Numbered from the stretch's first letter, positions 1 to 11,520 are shown. The stretch is DNA of 64,000 nt from Collinsella sp. (GCA_029264355.1 JARIBW010000010.1:1-64000); one strand, 5' to 3'. The notes: generated by a model from the sequence alone, not told the origin. Numbers and translations are program-made.

Positions 1-696
1 CGCATGGAGCAGCTGGACGATTCCCAGATCGAGTCGCTACTCGCCGAGGCGCGCGCCTACAACGAGTCGGTGCGAACCCGCCCGGACCGCTTCCAGCCGG
101 AGGACGGTGAGCTGGAGGCATACATGCGCCTCTTGGGCTCCGACGGCGGGGCCGTGGGCTACATGGAGATCGAGTCCATCGGGGTCAGCCTGCCCATATA
201 CATGGGTGACGACGAGGCCGCCCTCCAGGTGGGGGTGGGCACCATGCCCGGTTCGTCCCTGCCCATCGGTGGGGCGGGGACGCATTCGGTGCTCATGGCG
301 CACCGCGGCCTTCCCACGTCGCGCCTGTTCACCGACCTGGATCAGGTCGAGCAGGGCGACACGTTCGTCCTGCACGTCCTGGGCCAGACGCTGACCTACG
401 AGGTCGATCAGATCCTGGTGGTCGAGCCCGATGAGATCTCCGAGCTGGACATACAGCCGGATCGTGACCTGTGCACCTTGGTGACCTGCACGCCTTACGG
501 CATCAACTCGCATCGGATGCTCGTGCGGGGGAGCAGGGTCGCCAACGCGCCCGAATCCACCGGCGACGGCCACGCCCCGTCGGCAGGCCCGTCTCGGTCC
601 GTATTCCCCATCGTGCTGCTGGTCGCCGTCCCGGCTGCGATTGCGGCGCTGGTGGTTATTAAGCGCAAGAGAGGGCAAGGGAGGTTTTCACATTGA
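1..696 (+). CDS. class C sortase, 5' end outside the window
   Basis: This is a membrane-anchored cysteine transpeptidase that joins LPXTG-type pilins or anchors them to the wall. The frame is open at the window edge. The first visible Met (base 4) starts where class C sortases already have their coiled region (LDDSQIESLLAEARAYNES), so an N-terminal membrane segment of roughly 40 residues is missing. Counting from that Met, the catalytic triad is visible: His100 in MAHRG, Cys162 in TLVTCTPYGINSHR and Arg171 just after. A C-terminal membrane segment (about residues 198-219) with a basic tail is typical of class C. The stop overlaps the start of the LPXTG gene downstream, which is a likely substrate. 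Class assignment is firm; the particular pilus served is unknown. Confidence 0.9.
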   Translation, partial: RMEQLDDSQIESLLAEARAYNESVRTRPDRFQPEDGELEAYMRLLGSDGGAVGYMEIESIGVSLPIYMGDDEAALQVGVGTMPGSSLPIGGAGTHSVLMAHRGLPTSRLFTDLDQVEQGDTFVLHVLGQTLTYEVDQILVVEPDEISELDIQPDRDLCTLVTCTPYGINSHRMLVRGSRVANAPESTGDGHAPSAGPSRSVFPIVLLVAVPAAIAALVVIKRKRGQGRFSH

Positions 697-1388
697 TGAG
701 AAGAGCAGGTGCCATGCTTTTGGCGGCGCTCCTTTTGACCGCGTCGCCCCAGGCGGCCTTGGCCAAGGGCACCCCCGACCTCTCCGCGGGGGGCAGCATA
801 ACCGTCCGCCTCGCATCCGGTGAGGCGAGCGTCGATTCGGGTTCCCTCGCCTTTTACCGCGTGGGGGAGCCGTACCACGAGGACGGCGACTACGCCTACC
901 GGCTGACGGCGGACTTCGCCGACAGCGGGGTGTCCCTGGAGGACATCCACTCCCCCCGGAGCGCCGAGGCCCTGGCCGCCTTTGCCGACGAGCGCGGGCT
1001 CGAGGGTTCCGCCGTGCAGGTCGAGAACGGCTCCCTCACCTTTCGGGTCCCCCGGGGCCAGCTGGGCCTCTATCTGGTCATGCAGGAACTTCCCGCGCAG
1101 GGTTGGGAGCCCATCAGGCCGTTCTTGGTCTCGGTCCCCGCGTTTGACGGGGGAGCCTACCGCTACGATGTGGACGCGACGCCCAAGGTAGGCGAGCCCG
1201 TCCCCATTCCCCCCGAGCCCGACGTCCCCGAGCCGCCCTCCGAGGTGAGGCCGCCTGTGTTCCCCTGGCTGCCGCGGACCGGGGACTTCCTCTGGATCAC
1301 CGCGGTGCCGGCTCTGGTGGGTCTGGTGCTGTTCATCGCCGGCCGCCGCGCACGTTCCCGCTCCGATGAAGACGGGCGGAAGGACTGA
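696..1388 (+). CDS. LPXTG-anchored pilin-like surface protein
   Basis: This is a secreted surface protein of 230 residues. It has a signal peptide (MRRAGAMLLAALLLTASPQAALA, cleaved near residue 22), an Ig-like beta-rich body of about 150 residues, a proline-rich spacer (PIPPEPDVPEPP), then a cell-wall sorting signal LPRTG followed by a hydrophobic helix and an RRARSR basic tail. It is expected to be cleaved at LPRT-G by a sortase. The ATG overlaps the sortase stop (TGATG), with GGGAGG about ten bases upstream; an in-frame TTG three bases earlier is less likely. Translational coupling with the sortase supports an enzyme-substrate pair, probably a minor or basal pilin. No adhesion domain was recognised. 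Confidence 0.85.
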   Translation: MRRAGAMLLAALLLTASPQAALAKGTPDLSAGGSITVRLASGEASVDSGSLAFYRVGEPYHEDGDYAYRLTADFADSGVSLEDIHSPRSAEALAAFADERGLEGSAVQVENGSLTFRVPRGQLGLYLVMQELPAQGWEPIRPFLVSVPAFDGGAYRYDVDATPKVGEPVPIPPEPDVPEPPSEVRPPVFPWLPRTGDFLWITAVPALVGLVLFIAGRRARSRSDEDGRKD

Positions 1389-1413
1389 GGTCGCCGCCGC
1401 TCGGATTGAACGA

Positions 1414-1458
1414 GGCCCCATCCCCTTTGCCCTGCGGGCGGGGGATGGGGCCTTTTTT
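1414..1458 (+). terminator. intrinsic terminator of the sortase/pilin operon
   Basis: GGCCCCATCCCC pairs with GGGGATGGGGCC across a short GC loop and is followed directly by six T residues. Confidence 0.9.
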
Positions 1459-1565
1459 CATGAAACGGCGTACTCATCCTTTTTATGCAGATGTCTCAAA
1501 CGGCGCTCCATCGGCGCCGCTTCGCTGTACAGTGTTTTGAAATCAACGACGTGCGTGAGGGGAAT

Positions 1566-2648
1566 ATGAGTTTTTACCAGTTGCTTCAGCTTGATCCGAC
1601 CGTTGTGAAGCCGATGATCCGCAAGGCGGAGAGCCCGGCGGAGCGCAGGAGGCTGTGGTTTGCCATGGCGTCGCGCTCGCTGCTCATCGTGCTGTTCGCC
1701 GTCTTGTTCATCGGGACGCTCGGGCGCGTGTTCGGCGACGACAACATGCCGCTGGCCGTTGTGATCTTCTGCATGTTCCTGGCGTTTCGCTTTGTGGGGT
1801 TCGGGTTCTCGATCGGCAGCTCGCTCGGCTCGCTCGCCCTCACGCTGGCGCTCCTCACACTGGCCCCCTCGGTCGCACAGGCCGTCCCGGTGCTGCCGGG
1901 CCTGGCCGTCCACGCCGTCGCGTTCTTCGCCATCCTGTTCCTCACCTGCCAGCATCCCGAGATGGGCAATGGCGGCGTGTACAACTTCGCATACGTCTAT
2001 CTGAGCGGCAACCCGGTGTACGGAGAGGCCCTCATGCGCCGCGGCGAGCTCGCCGTGACGGGCTTCGTGCTGTGCGCGGCCTTGCTGCTGCTCAAGCACC
2101 GCAAGGATAACGCGGGCGTCACGGTGCTCTCCACGGCGCGCGACTTTTCCTTCTCGAGCCCGACGGGCGTTTGGATGACGCGCCTCGCGGTGGGCACGGC
2201 CTGCGCGCTGGCCTTCGGCCGGGCCATCGGGCTTCCCCGCTCCGTGTGGCTCGGCTTTGCCGCCGCCTCCCTGTTCTCCACCTTCCCGTATGACGAGAAC
2301 GGCGTGGAGCGCTGCATCAAGCGTATCCAGGGCGCGCTCCTCGGGTCGGCCATCTTCTTCGCGGCCTACTCGATCACCCCCGAGCAGTTCCTGCCGTTCC
2401 TGGGGCCGCTGGGCGGTTTCACGCTGGGCTTCTGCACGGATTACCGCTACAAGACCATGGCCAACTGCTTTGGCGCGATCTCCATGGCCGCCACGATATA
2501 CGGCATCGGCGCCGCCTCCGTGCTCAGGGTGTTCGACGCATCGCTGGGCGCCATATTCGCCGTGGTGTTTATGGTCGGCTTCCGCGCGCTGTCGAACCTG
2601 CCCGCCCCGGCCCCCGCGGCCCAGCCCGCAGATCAGCCCGCGGAATAA
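1566..2648 (+). CDS. FUSC-like integral membrane protein
   Basis: This 360-residue polytopic membrane protein begins MSFYQLLQLDPT. The start was chosen because GAGGGG lies just upstream of this ATG; the open frame extends 27 codons further without a better start. There are two blocks of hydrophobic helices (about residues 28-170 and 210-345) separated by a short basic cytoplasmic stretch (LLKHRKDNAG). This two-block layout is that of FUSC/aromatic-acid-exporter-like proteins, some of which export small organic acids. The tail is Pro/Ala rich. It stands alone between two strong terminators, so context gives no substrate. The family call is by topology and general resemblance and is only moderately secure. 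Confidence 0.5.
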   Translation: MSFYQLLQLDPTVVKPMIRKAESPAERRRLWFAMASRSLLIVLFAVLFIGTLGRVFGDDNMPLAVVIFCMFLAFRFVGFGFSIGSSLGSLALTLALLTLAPSVAQAVPVLPGLAVHAVAFFAILFLTCQHPEMGNGGVYNFAYVYLSGNPVYGEALMRRGELAVTGFVLCAALLLLKHRKDNAGVTVLSTARDFSFSSPTGVWMTRLAVGTACALAFGRAIGLPRSVWLGFAAASLFSTFPYDENGVERCIKRIQGALLGSAIFFAAYSITPEQFLPFLGPLGGFTLGFCTDYRYKTMANCFGAISMAATIYGIGAASVLRVFDASLGAIFAVVFMVGFRALSNLPAPAPAAQPADQPAE

Positions 2649-2688
2649 GGGGATCCGTCGTTCCCTCGCATCCTTCCGGCCAACATTC

Positions 2689-2733
2689 GCATGCGGCCCC
2701 GATCGGCTTTCCGGTCGGGGCCGCATGCGTTTT
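2689..2733 (+). terminator. intrinsic terminator after the FUSC-like gene
   Basis: A long near-perfect hairpin (GCATGCGGCCCCGATCGG and its complement) closes with a TTTT run. Confidence 0.85.
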
Positions 2734-2810
2734 AGATGGCGTTCGGTTGGCGCGAGGGCGCCTCGGGTAGAACGAAAGAAGAGTCCTATCCGATTGCATG
2801 GGAGGTTGAT

Positions 2811-3656
2811 ATGAAGAGCAGAATTCCACGTCAGACGGTTCAGGGGGTCAAGGCCCAAGACGGCGCGGGCGTTCAGCTGGTGCGGGTTTTAGGGCACGAC
2901 ACAACTTCGGCGTTCGACCCGTTCCTCATGCTGGATTCCTTCGACAGCGTCGATCCGCGCGAGTACACCGCGGGCTTTCCGCTGCATCCGCACCGCGGGA
3001 TCGAGACGATAAGCTATCTGTGCCGTGGGGCGATGAGGCATCGCGATTCGCTCGGCAACGAGGCCACGATAACCGACGGCGGCGTCCAGTGGATGTGCGC
3101 CGGTTCGGGCATCGAGCACGAGGAGCAGATCCCCGCCGCCGAGCGCCTGCTGGGCGTGCAGCTATGGCTCAACATGCCGGCGGCCGAGAAGATGTCCGCC
3201 CCCGGCTACCACGGCATCGAGGCGTCCTCCATCCCCGAGGTGCCCTGCGGGGCGGCCACGGTGCGCGTCCTGGCCGGGTCGTTCTCGGGGCATCGGGGTC
3301 ATCGGGGGGATCACCTTCCCCTCGATTACTACGACGTCGTCCTGCCGCCTCGGGCCTCGGCCGAGATCCCCGTGGAACAGGGGGCGGACGCCATGGCGTT
3401 CACGTTGCTCGGGGACGTGTCGATCGCGGGGACCCCGATCGCTGAGAAGACGGCCGTCAAACTGGGCGACGGGGACGTCTTGTCCGTGCGCAACGAGGGC
3501 GAGGGGGAGGCCCATGTGCTCTACATGGCGTCACGCGCGCTCGGCGAGCCGATCGCATGGGGCGGGCCCATCGTGATGAACACGCGCTCCGAGTTGGAAC
3601 GGGCGTATCGGGACCTGCGCGAGGGCACCTTCATCAGGGACGAGATCACCTACTAG
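2811..3656 (+). CDS. pirin family protein (cupin-fold)
   Basis: This 281-residue protein has the bicupin pirin layout. The N-terminal cupin carries the metal-binding motif HPHRGIETISY and, further on, SGIEHEEQ, which supplies the third His and the Glu ligand of the pirin iron site. The C-terminal cupin is about residues 160-275. Known pirins include quercetin 2,3-dioxygenases and redox- or metal-sensing partners of enzymes and transcription factors, so the substrate here is unknown. The start is the ATG five bases after GGAGG. The gene is monocistronic. Confidence 0.88.
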   Translation: MKSRIPRQTVQGVKAQDGAGVQLVRVLGHDTTSAFDPFLMLDSFDSVDPREYTAGFPLHPHRGIETISYLCRGAMRHRDSLGNEATITDGGVQWMCAGSGIEHEEQIPAAERLLGVQLWLNMPAAEKMSAPGYHGIEASSIPEVPCGAATVRVLAGSFSGHRGHRGDHLPLDYYDVVLPPRASAEIPVEQGADAMAFTLLGDVSIAGTPIAEKTAVKLGDGDVLSVRNEGEGEAHVLYMASRALGEPIAWGGPIVMNTRSELERAYRDLREGTFIRDEITY

Positions 3657-3745
3657 CCAGCCACCGGCCCCGCGCCCTTGAGCCGCCGCGCCCGCCGGGG
3701 ATGGCGCCCGCGGTGCCCGCCGTCCGCCGATCGGCATCCGCGTGA

Positions 3746-6022
<2,277 letters not shown>

Positions 6023-6071
6023 CGAACGGAAGAGACCGACGGGGCCCCGCCCCCGCGAGAGGATGGCGCAT

Positions 6072-6929
6072 ATGATCAAGTTGTTCGCGAGCGACCTGGA
6101 CGGGACCCTGCTCAACGGCCTGCATGAGACGGACCGCACGATCCGCTCCTCGATCAAGGAGGCCCTGGCGCAAGGGGCCCACGTGGTGCCCGCCACCGGT
6201 CGCTCGGTGCTGCCCATCGGCGACCACGGCTTCACGGGCCTCAAGATCGACGCCGTCTGCGCGAACGGGTCCATCATCCGCGGCCGGAACGGCGAGCTGC
6301 TCAAGACCTTCGCGGTCGACCCCGCGTTCGTGGAGGAGCTGATCTGCGCCTTCCCGCAGATCTGCTTCGACTGCTGCACGCCCGACGGCATGTTCTCGAG
6401 CGGGAGCTACGAGATGCATCAGGAGGGATTCCGCCGCGACAACGTGTTCCGGCGGATCGTGATGCGCGGCATGCGCGCCCGCGGCGGGGCGCACGAGGAG
6501 CAGTTCTTCGACCAGCCGCTCGCCTCGATCCTCTCCCACGAGGTCTGCAAGATCAACTGCCGCGTGACGAGCGACGAGCTGGAGCGCGAGCTCAAGGCGT
6601 TTTTGGCCGCGCACGCCGACACGGTCGTCAACGCGCCCTTCGACCCCGTGATGTTCGAGATCACGGACCGGGAGTGCGACAAGGGCGCCTCGATCGCGTG
6701 GCTCGGTCGTTATTACGGCATCGAGGAGGACGAGATCGCCGTGTACGGCGACGGCGGCAACGACCTCGTCATGCTGCGCCGGTTCCGTCATTCGTATGCC
6801 ACGGCCAACGCCACCCCCGAGGCCAAGGCGGCCGCCAGCGCCGTCATCGGGCGCTGCGAGTTCCACGCCGTGCCCAGGCACATCCTCCGGACGCTGCGCT
6901 CCCAGCGCGGCCGCGTGACGATCGAGTAG
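6072..6929 (+). CDS. HAD superfamily hydrolase, Cof type
   Basis: This 285-residue protein begins MIKLFASDLDGTLL, giving the HAD nucleophile Asp8 and acid/base Asp10. Motif II is VVPATGRS, and the C-terminal motifs are DKGASIAWLGRYYGI and YGDGGNDLVML, which hold the conserved Lys and Mg-binding Asp residues. The cap between them is of the C2 (Cof) type, typical of sugar- and nucleotide-phosphate phosphatases. The ATG at 6072 sits nine bases after GAGAGG, whereas the in-frame ATG at 6063 abuts that site, so 6072 is preferred. The substrate cannot be read from the sequence. Confidence 0.88.
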   Translation: MIKLFASDLDGTLLNGLHETDRTIRSSIKEALAQGAHVVPATGRSVLPIGDHGFTGLKIDAVCANGSIIRGRNGELLKTFAVDPAFVEELICAFPQICFDCCTPDGMFSSGSYEMHQEGFRRDNVFRRIVMRGMRARGGAHEEQFFDQPLASILSHEVCKINCRVTSDELERELKAFLAAHADTVVNAPFDPVMFEITDRECDKGASIAWLGRYYGIEEDEIAVYGDGGNDLVMLRRFRHSYATANATPEAKAAASAVIGRCEFHAVPRHILRTLRSQRGRVTIE

Positions 6930-6965
6930 CGCCCCGGCGCGCCCGCCGACGCGTCCCGGCGCGTC

Positions 6966-8348
6966 CTAGCGCGCCTTTTGCACGTAGTCGTATACAAAGC
7001 TCGCGATGGCCGCGGAGTCGTTGATGTCGAGGAACGGCGGGAGCCGCACGTCGGATTCGGCGAAGGCGCGGCCGGCTTCCTCGGCCGCCTCCCGCGCGCG
7101 CTTGACGGCGCGGGCGCGGAAGTCGCGCGCCACCACGTCGTTGCAGGCGACGGCGATCGTGTCCTCGTTGATGAGCTCGAACGAGTCGCGCCCGCGCATG
7201 CGGTCGATGCCCGAGCGGGCGACCACGATGCTCGGCAGGCCCGCCGCCTTGTAACCCTCCACGATCACGGCGTCCACGTCGGTGTAGCGCGTGATCATGT
7301 CCAGCACGGGGACCTCCTCGGTCGTCCGCGCATATTCGGCGTACATGTCGGGCGAGATGAGGCCCACATGGCGGCTGCCGGCTTGGGCGTGGCGCCAGGA
7401 GTCCTTGCCGGGCTGGTCGATGTCGAACCCCTTGTGGCCGTGGTGCTTGATGGACCCCACGCGCACCCCGCGCTGCGTGAGGCGGGATATGACTTTCTCC
7501 ACCAGCGTGGTCTTGCCCGCATTCTGATACCCCACGAAGGCCACGGCGGTCGCGGGCGCACCCGTGTGCGGGCCGCCGGGAAGCGGGGAGGGCTGCTCGT
7601 CGGCGGGCCGGGGGCCATCGGTCCCGGCCGCGTCTCGAACCGGATGGGCGCCGCCGCGCTCCCACAGACCGGAGCGCCCGCCCTCCTTGCGGAGCAGGCG
7701 CACATCGACGATCTCCATGCCGCGGTCCGCGGCCTTGCACATGTCGTAGATGGTGAGGCATGCGGTCGAGGCGGCCGTGAGCGCCTCCATCTCGATGCCG
7801 GTGACGCCGGTCACACCGCAGGTGGCGAGCACGCGGAAGCCCACGCGACGGTCGGCGCGCGCGGGGGCCCAGCCGGGTGCCGCGACGGCGGAGGCCGAGA
7901 CGGGTTCGATCTCCACCTTCGCCTTGGTGAGGTTGAGGGGGTGGCACATGGGGATCAGCTCGCTCGCGCGCTTGGCGGCCATGATGCCGGCAACGCGGGC
8001 GCAGGCGAGGACGTCGCCCTTCTTGGCGCGGTCCTCGAGGACCATGGCCTGCGTCTCGGGGTGCATGAGGATGGTCCCCTCCGCGATCGCGAGGCGCTGC
8101 GTGACTTGCTTGCCGCCCACATCGACCATGCGGACGTCGCCGCGCTCGTCGACGTGGGTGAGCTCGTCGCGGTAGGCGTCGCGCGCGCCGGGGGCCGGCG
8201 ATGCGGCCGTGCCGTCCGACGCCGCGTCGCCCCCCTCGACGAGGGTGAGACCGGCTCCCTCGCCCACGACGGCGGCGGGGTACCTCTCATGGATCTCGCG
8301 GCCAAGGGTGCGCGGGCGCTCGGGTTTGTCCGGGGTGTGCGTGGTCAT
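6966..8348 (-). CDS. MoaC-MobB fusion: cyclic pyranopterin monophosphate synthase with a molybdopterin-guanine dinucleotide adapter
   Basis: This 460-residue fusion joins two molybdenum-cofactor proteins. The N-terminal part (about 64-215) is MoaC, with [37 protein letters not shown] and the conserved Lys; it makes cyclic pyranopterin monophosphate after MoaA. A linker rich in Gly, Pro and Ala follows. The C-terminal part (about 265-460) is MobB, with the P-loop [12 protein letters not shown] and SIKHHGH; it is a GTP-binding partner of MobA. The upstream moaA stop overlaps an ATG at 8357 (ATGA), but GGAGG touches that ATG, so the next ATG (8348), nine bases further, is the better start. No moaD, moaE, mobA or mog gene is in the window. 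Confidence 0.88.
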   Translation of the reverse strand: MTTHTPDKPERPRTLGREIHERYPAAVVGEGAGLTLVEGGDAASDGTAASPAPGARDAYRDELTHVDERGDVRMVDVGGKQVTQRLAIAEGTILMHPETQAMVLEDRAKKGDVLACARVAGIMAAKRASELIPMCHPLNLTKAKVEIEPVSASAVAAPGWAPARADRRVGFRVLATCGVTGVTGIEMEALTAASTACLTIYDMCKAADRGMEIVDVRLLRKEGGRSGLWERGGAHPVRDAAGTDGPRPADEQPSPLPGGPHTGAPATAVAFVGYQNAGKTTLVEKVISRLTQRGVRVGSIKHHGHKGFDIDQPGKDSWRHAQAGSRHVGLISPDMYAEYARTTEEVPVLDMITRYTDVDAVIVEGYKAAGLPSIVVARSGIDRMRGRDSFELINEDTIAVACNDVVARDFRARAVKRAREAAEEAGRAFAESDVRLPPFLDINDSAAIASFVYDYVQKAR

Positions 8349-8353
8349 GGTGG

Positions 8354-9430
8354 TCATCCTCCAATTTGGGACATGAATCGCCGGGTGCCGTCGATGTCGT
8401 CGTGCCTGCGCGGCTTGCGCGCGACCGCCTCGCGGTAGATGGCGCGCACGGCCTCGTCGTCGCCGGAGCGAAGGGCCTCGCGGACGCGGTATTCGGCATC
8501 GGAGAACAGGCAGGGGCGGATCGTGCCGTCGGCGGTGAGGCGCAGCCTGTTGCACGACTCGCAGAAATGGTTCGACATGGCGGATATGAACCCGACGGTC
8601 CCCGCCGCGCCGGGGAAGGCCCAGTAGCGCGCCGGCCCCGCGCCGAGGGGCCCCGCGCCCCGCACGGGCTCCAGGGCCCCAAGGCCCGCGTCACGGGCCC
8701 TGCGGGAGATGGTCTGGCGCAGCTCGTCCGAGGGGACCACGTCGCCGGCGCCCCAGAGCTCGGGGTCGAGCGGCCCCGCCGCCGCGGGTGCGCCGCAGTG
8801 CGGGTCGGGCGCGGATCCGCCCGCCGCCCGGCGCGCCTCGCCGCGGCCGATGGGCATGTACTCGATGAAGCGCACGTGCACCGGGCGCTCGATCGAGAGG
8901 CGCGCGAGCTCGAGCACGTCCTGGCCCATGCGGCGCACGACGACCGTGTTCACCTTGACCGGGTCGAGACCGTGCGCGAGCGCCGCGTCGATGCCGGCGA
9001 GCGCCTGCTCGACGCGGCCGATCCGCGTGATCTGGGAGAAACGGACGGGGTCGAGCGTGTCCAGCGAGATGTTGACGCGGTCGAGGCCCGCCGCCCGCAG
9101 GTCGGCGGCCATGCGCGGGAGCAGGGCGCCGTTGGTGGTGAGGGAGATGTCCTCGATGCCCGGAATCGAGCGGATCTCCTCGATGAGCGGCACGATGCGG
9201 TGGGAGACGAGCGGCTCGCCCCCGGTCAGGCGCACGCGGGTGATGCCCTCCCGCGCCACGATGCGAACGAAGCGGGCTATCTCCTCGGCGGTGAGCAGCT
9301 CGTCGTGGCCGCGCGCGGGCACGCCCTCCTCGGGCATGCAGTACACGCAGCGGAAGTTGCATTTATCGGTCACGGAGATCCGCAGGTAGTTGATGCCGCG
9401 GCCAAAGCCGTCGTGGAGTTTGCGGTCCAT
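8354..9430 (-). CDS. moaA: GTP 3',8-cyclase MoaA
   Basis: This radical-SAM enzyme starts molybdenum-cofactor synthesis by cyclising GTP. The first Fe-S cluster is bound by Cys24, Cys28 and Cys31 (CNFRCVYC). The SAM-binding TGGEPL follows, and the C-terminal cluster motif is [20 protein letters not shown]. The protein ends in Gly-Gly, as MoaA should. It is 358 residues long, with an Ala/Gly/Pro-rich insertion after [11 protein letters not shown] that lengthens the middle of the domain. The ATG at 9430 is preceded by AAAGG. It is the first gene of a two-gene unit with moaC-mobB. Confidence 0.95.
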   Translation of the reverse strand: MDRKLHDGFGRGINYLRISVTDKCNFRCVYCMPEEGVPARGHDELLTAEEIARFVRIVAREGITRVRLTGGEPLVSHRIVPLIEEIRSIPGIEDISLTTNGALLPRMAADLRAAGLDRVNISLDTLDPVRFSQITRIGRVEQALAGIDAALAHGLDPVKVNTVVVRRMGQDVLELARLSIERPVHVRFIEYMPIGRGEARRAAGGSAPDPHCGAPAAAGPLDPELWGAGDVVPSDELRQTISRRARDAGLGALEPVRGAGPLGAGPARYWAFPGAAGTVGFISAMSNHFCESCNRLRLTADGTIRPCLFSDAEYRVREALRSGDDEAVRAIYREAVARKPRRHDDIDGTRRFMSQIGG

Positions 9431-9623
9431 GCGCGCCTTTCGGGTGGTCGTAGGGGGTGTCAGCCGTCTCATGAACCTATGGTACCCGAACCGCGGTAGC
9501 GGAAAATCGAAGGTATGGAGAAGGGGTGCATGCCGCGCCGGCGCCCTTTTGCCGCGCTTGCCGCGTCAAAGATCCTCGGATAGGCTGAAAATACCGACAG
9601 ATCACTGGGGAGACGTGATACGT

Positions 9624-10382
9624 ATGCCGCGCGAGGACACGCAGCACCGCACAGACCTGGCAACGATGAACGATGAGGGCCGCCCGGACGGCCCCGGTTC
9701 GCGCCGTCGCGGACGCGACGGGGGCCTTCTCATCGCCGGATTGCGGCCGGGTGATTTTCTCAGGCGCATCGCGCTCATCCTCGCCGGATCGGCCATCTTC
9801 ACCTTCGGCGTGCACAACATCCACAACGTCACGGGCATCACCGAGGGCGGCATCATCGGCCTCGTGCTGTTCGGCAACCATTGGTTCGGGATCCCGTCCT
9901 CCATCGTGTCGCCGGTGCTCGACTGCCTGTCGTACGCCGTGGCGCTCAAGGTGCTGGGCGGCGGCTTTTTGGGATGGTCCGCCGTGGCCACCGTCGCGGT
10001 CGCGGGTTTTTACCGCCTGTGGGAGGGCCTGCCCCACATGCTGCCCGACCTCTCGGGCGATCCGCTGCTGGCCTCGGTGCTCGGCGCCCTTTTCGTCGGC
10101 ATCGGCGTGGGGCTGGTGATCCGCCAGGGCGCCTCCGCCGGCGGCGACGACGCGCTGGCGCTCTCGATCTCCAAGGTCACCGGATGGCGCGTGGGCCGCT
10201 GCTACCTGTTCACCGACCTCACGGTCCTCGCCCTCTCGCTCACCTACATCCCGGTGGCGAAGATCGCGTTCTCGCTCATCACGGTGACGATCTCCTCGGC
10301 GGTGATCGACTTGATCAAGGACGCCTCGTGGGATCATGTCGAGCAGTTCGCGGAATGGGCGCGGGAGAAGCGCCGGGCGTGA
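9624..10382 (+). CDS. YitT-type membrane protein
   Basis: This 252-residue protein has a charged, Gly/Arg-rich N-terminus of about 40 residues and then five or six membrane helices. Conserved YitT-type stretches are visible: NVTGITEGGIIGL, HWFGIP, GGGFLGWSA and QGASAGGDDALAL. Family members usually carry a C-terminal cytoplasmic DUF2179 domain; this protein ends about 25 residues after the last helix and has no room for it. The function of the family is not established. GGGGAG lies 11 bases before the ATG; an in-frame GTG at 9615 is an alternative start. Confidence 0.75.
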   Translation: MPREDTQHRTDLATMNDEGRPDGPGSRRRGRDGGLLIAGLRPGDFLRRIALILAGSAIFTFGVHNIHNVTGITEGGIIGLVLFGNHWFGIPSSIVSPVLDCLSYAVALKVLGGGFLGWSAVATVAVAGFYRLWEGLPHMLPDLSGDPLLASVLGALFVGIGVGLVIRQGASAGGDDALALSISKVTGWRVGRCYLFTDLTVLALSLTYIPVAKIAFSLITVTISSAVIDLIKDASWDHVEQFAEWAREKRRA

Positions 10383-10411
10383 TGCCCGGCCGCGCGCCCC
10401 GCGGGTCGGCC

Positions 10412-10497
10412 GTGGGCTTCGTGCTCGAGTACGCGACCTACAAGCCCGCCGTAAGGTAACCTGAACCCCCAGGGGCGCGCGGGTGTGTGCTCGCGCG
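10412..10497. repeat. 86-bp exact copy of the end of the EIIBC gene and its terminator stem
   Basis: These 86 bases are identical to 13082-13167, which encode the last 15 residues of the beta-glucoside EIIBC (VGFVLEYATYKPAVR), the stop codon and most of the terminator hairpin. Here they stand alone downstream of the YitT gene without the rest of a PTS gene, and the T run of the terminator is missing. This is a direct repeat 2670 bases from its twin, flanking the antiterminator and EIIBC genes. Confidence 0.95.
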
Positions 10498-10550
10498 ACC
10501 GTTCACCGTCGGAATATCGCCGTTCGCGGTCTGCGGGAAGCTCGCGGGGA

Positions 10551-10579
10551 CATCTCGCCTCAGTTGCCCCTAAGATAAT
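10551..10579 (+). promoter_or_regulatory. probable promoter of the beta-glucoside operon
   Basis: A GATAAT -10 hexamer at 10574-10579 would start transcription just before the RAT-like element. The -35 region is weak. Confidence 0.4.
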
Positions 10580-10589
10580 GGACAGTTGC

Positions 10590-10618
10590 AAGGTTGTTAC
10601 TCCTCGGGAGGCATCACT
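10590..10618 (+). promoter_or_regulatory. RAT-like antiterminator target in the operon leader
   Basis: AGGTTGTTACT, a small CC-TCG-GG stem-loop, then AGGCATCAC closely follows the layout of ribonucleic antiterminator sites (GG-TTGTTACT, loop, AGGCAAAACC) bound by BglG/LicT proteins. It lies in the leader of a BglG-type gene, where such sites belong. I could not find a clear overlapping terminator with a T run. Confidence 0.6.
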
Positions 10619-10686
10619 TGCGCATTGGTTTCGGGAGGTCCTTTTGGCCGCCGTTCGTGCGCGGAGATGGTTCGGGGAGTTTTTTC

Positions 10687-11520
10687 ATGCTTATCCTCAA
10701 AAAGATCAACAACAACGTCGCCCTCGCGTCCACCGACGCGGGCGAAGAGGTGGTTGTCTTTGGCAAGGGCGTGGGCTTTCACGAGACACCCTATCGGCTT
10801 GAGGACGAGTCCATTATCCAGCGTGTGTTCCTCGATGTGGACGAGCGCTTCGTCGACGGTTTCGAGGGAATCGGCGACGACGTCCTCCTCGCGGCCTCGG
10901 ATATCGTGGCCCTGGCGGACGAGGAGCTCGACTGCAAGCTCGCGGGCAACCTGGTCGTGAGCCTCGCGGACCACCTCCAGTATGCCGTCGAGCGCGCGGG
11001 TGAGGGGGTCTTCATCGAGAACCCCCTGTCCCATGAGGTCGCATTCGTCTATCCGCGCGAGACCGAGATCGGACGCCGCGGCCTCGAGGCGGTGCGCGAG
11101 CGCCTGGGGGTGGAACTGCCCGCCAGCGAGGTGACCTCCATCGCCCTGCACCTGGTCAACGCAGAGGTCGACGGCATGGGTAGCGTCCAGGACATGGATC
11201 TTGTCATGAAGAGCACCGTCATCTTGGAGCGCGCCATGCAGATCATCGAGGGCCAGCTCGGACAGGAGCTCGACCGCACATCCTATGCGTATGTGCGCTT
11301 CGTGGCGCACCTGCGCTTCCTCATCAGGCGCCTCATGCGCGGCGGTTGCAAGGAGACCGAGAATTCCGGTCTCTTCCGCCAGGCCGCACGTGACTTCCCC
11401 GACGCCTACCGGTGCGCGGCGGGAATCAACGAGTACCTCAAACGCGATTACAACTGGAGCTGCTCCGATGAGGAGATGCTCTATCTCATGATGCACGTCA
11501 ACCGTCTGCGGCAGGGCTAG
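10687..11520 (+). CDS. BglG/LicT-family transcription antiterminator
   Basis: This 277-residue protein has an N-terminal RNA-binding CAT domain (MLILKKINNNVALAS, then GKGVGF) and two PTS regulation domains. The phosphorylatable histidines are His96 and His155 in PRD1, and His208 and His270 in PRD2. In this family EII-dependent phosphorylation of one PRD silences the protein, while HPr phosphorylates the other to activate it. Unphosphorylated or correctly phosphorylated dimer binds RAT RNA and prevents termination. GGGGAG lies seven bases before the ATG. A RAT-like element lies 70-100 bases upstream and the cognate EIIBC gene follows, so autoregulation of the operon is likely. Confidence 0.92.
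   Translation: MLILKKINNNVALASTDAGEEVVVFGKGVGFHETPYRLEDESIIQRVFLDVDERFVDGFEGIGDDVLLAASDIVALADEELDCKLAGNLVVSLADHLQYAVERAGEGVFIENPLSHEVAFVYPRETEIGRRGLEAVRERLGVELPASEVTSIALHLVNAEVDGMGSVQDMDLVMKSTVILERAMQIIEGQLGQELDRTSYAYVRFVAHLRFLIRRLMRGGCKETENSGLFRQAARDFPDAYRCAAGINEYLKRDYNWSCSDEEMLYLMMHVNRLRQG

Noticed and set aside
10561-10960. alternative frames through the bgl leader starting at 10586 or 10594
   Set aside because: They cross the RAT-like element and have no ribosome site; the ATG at 10687 has GGGGAG at proper spacing and the correct CAT-domain start.
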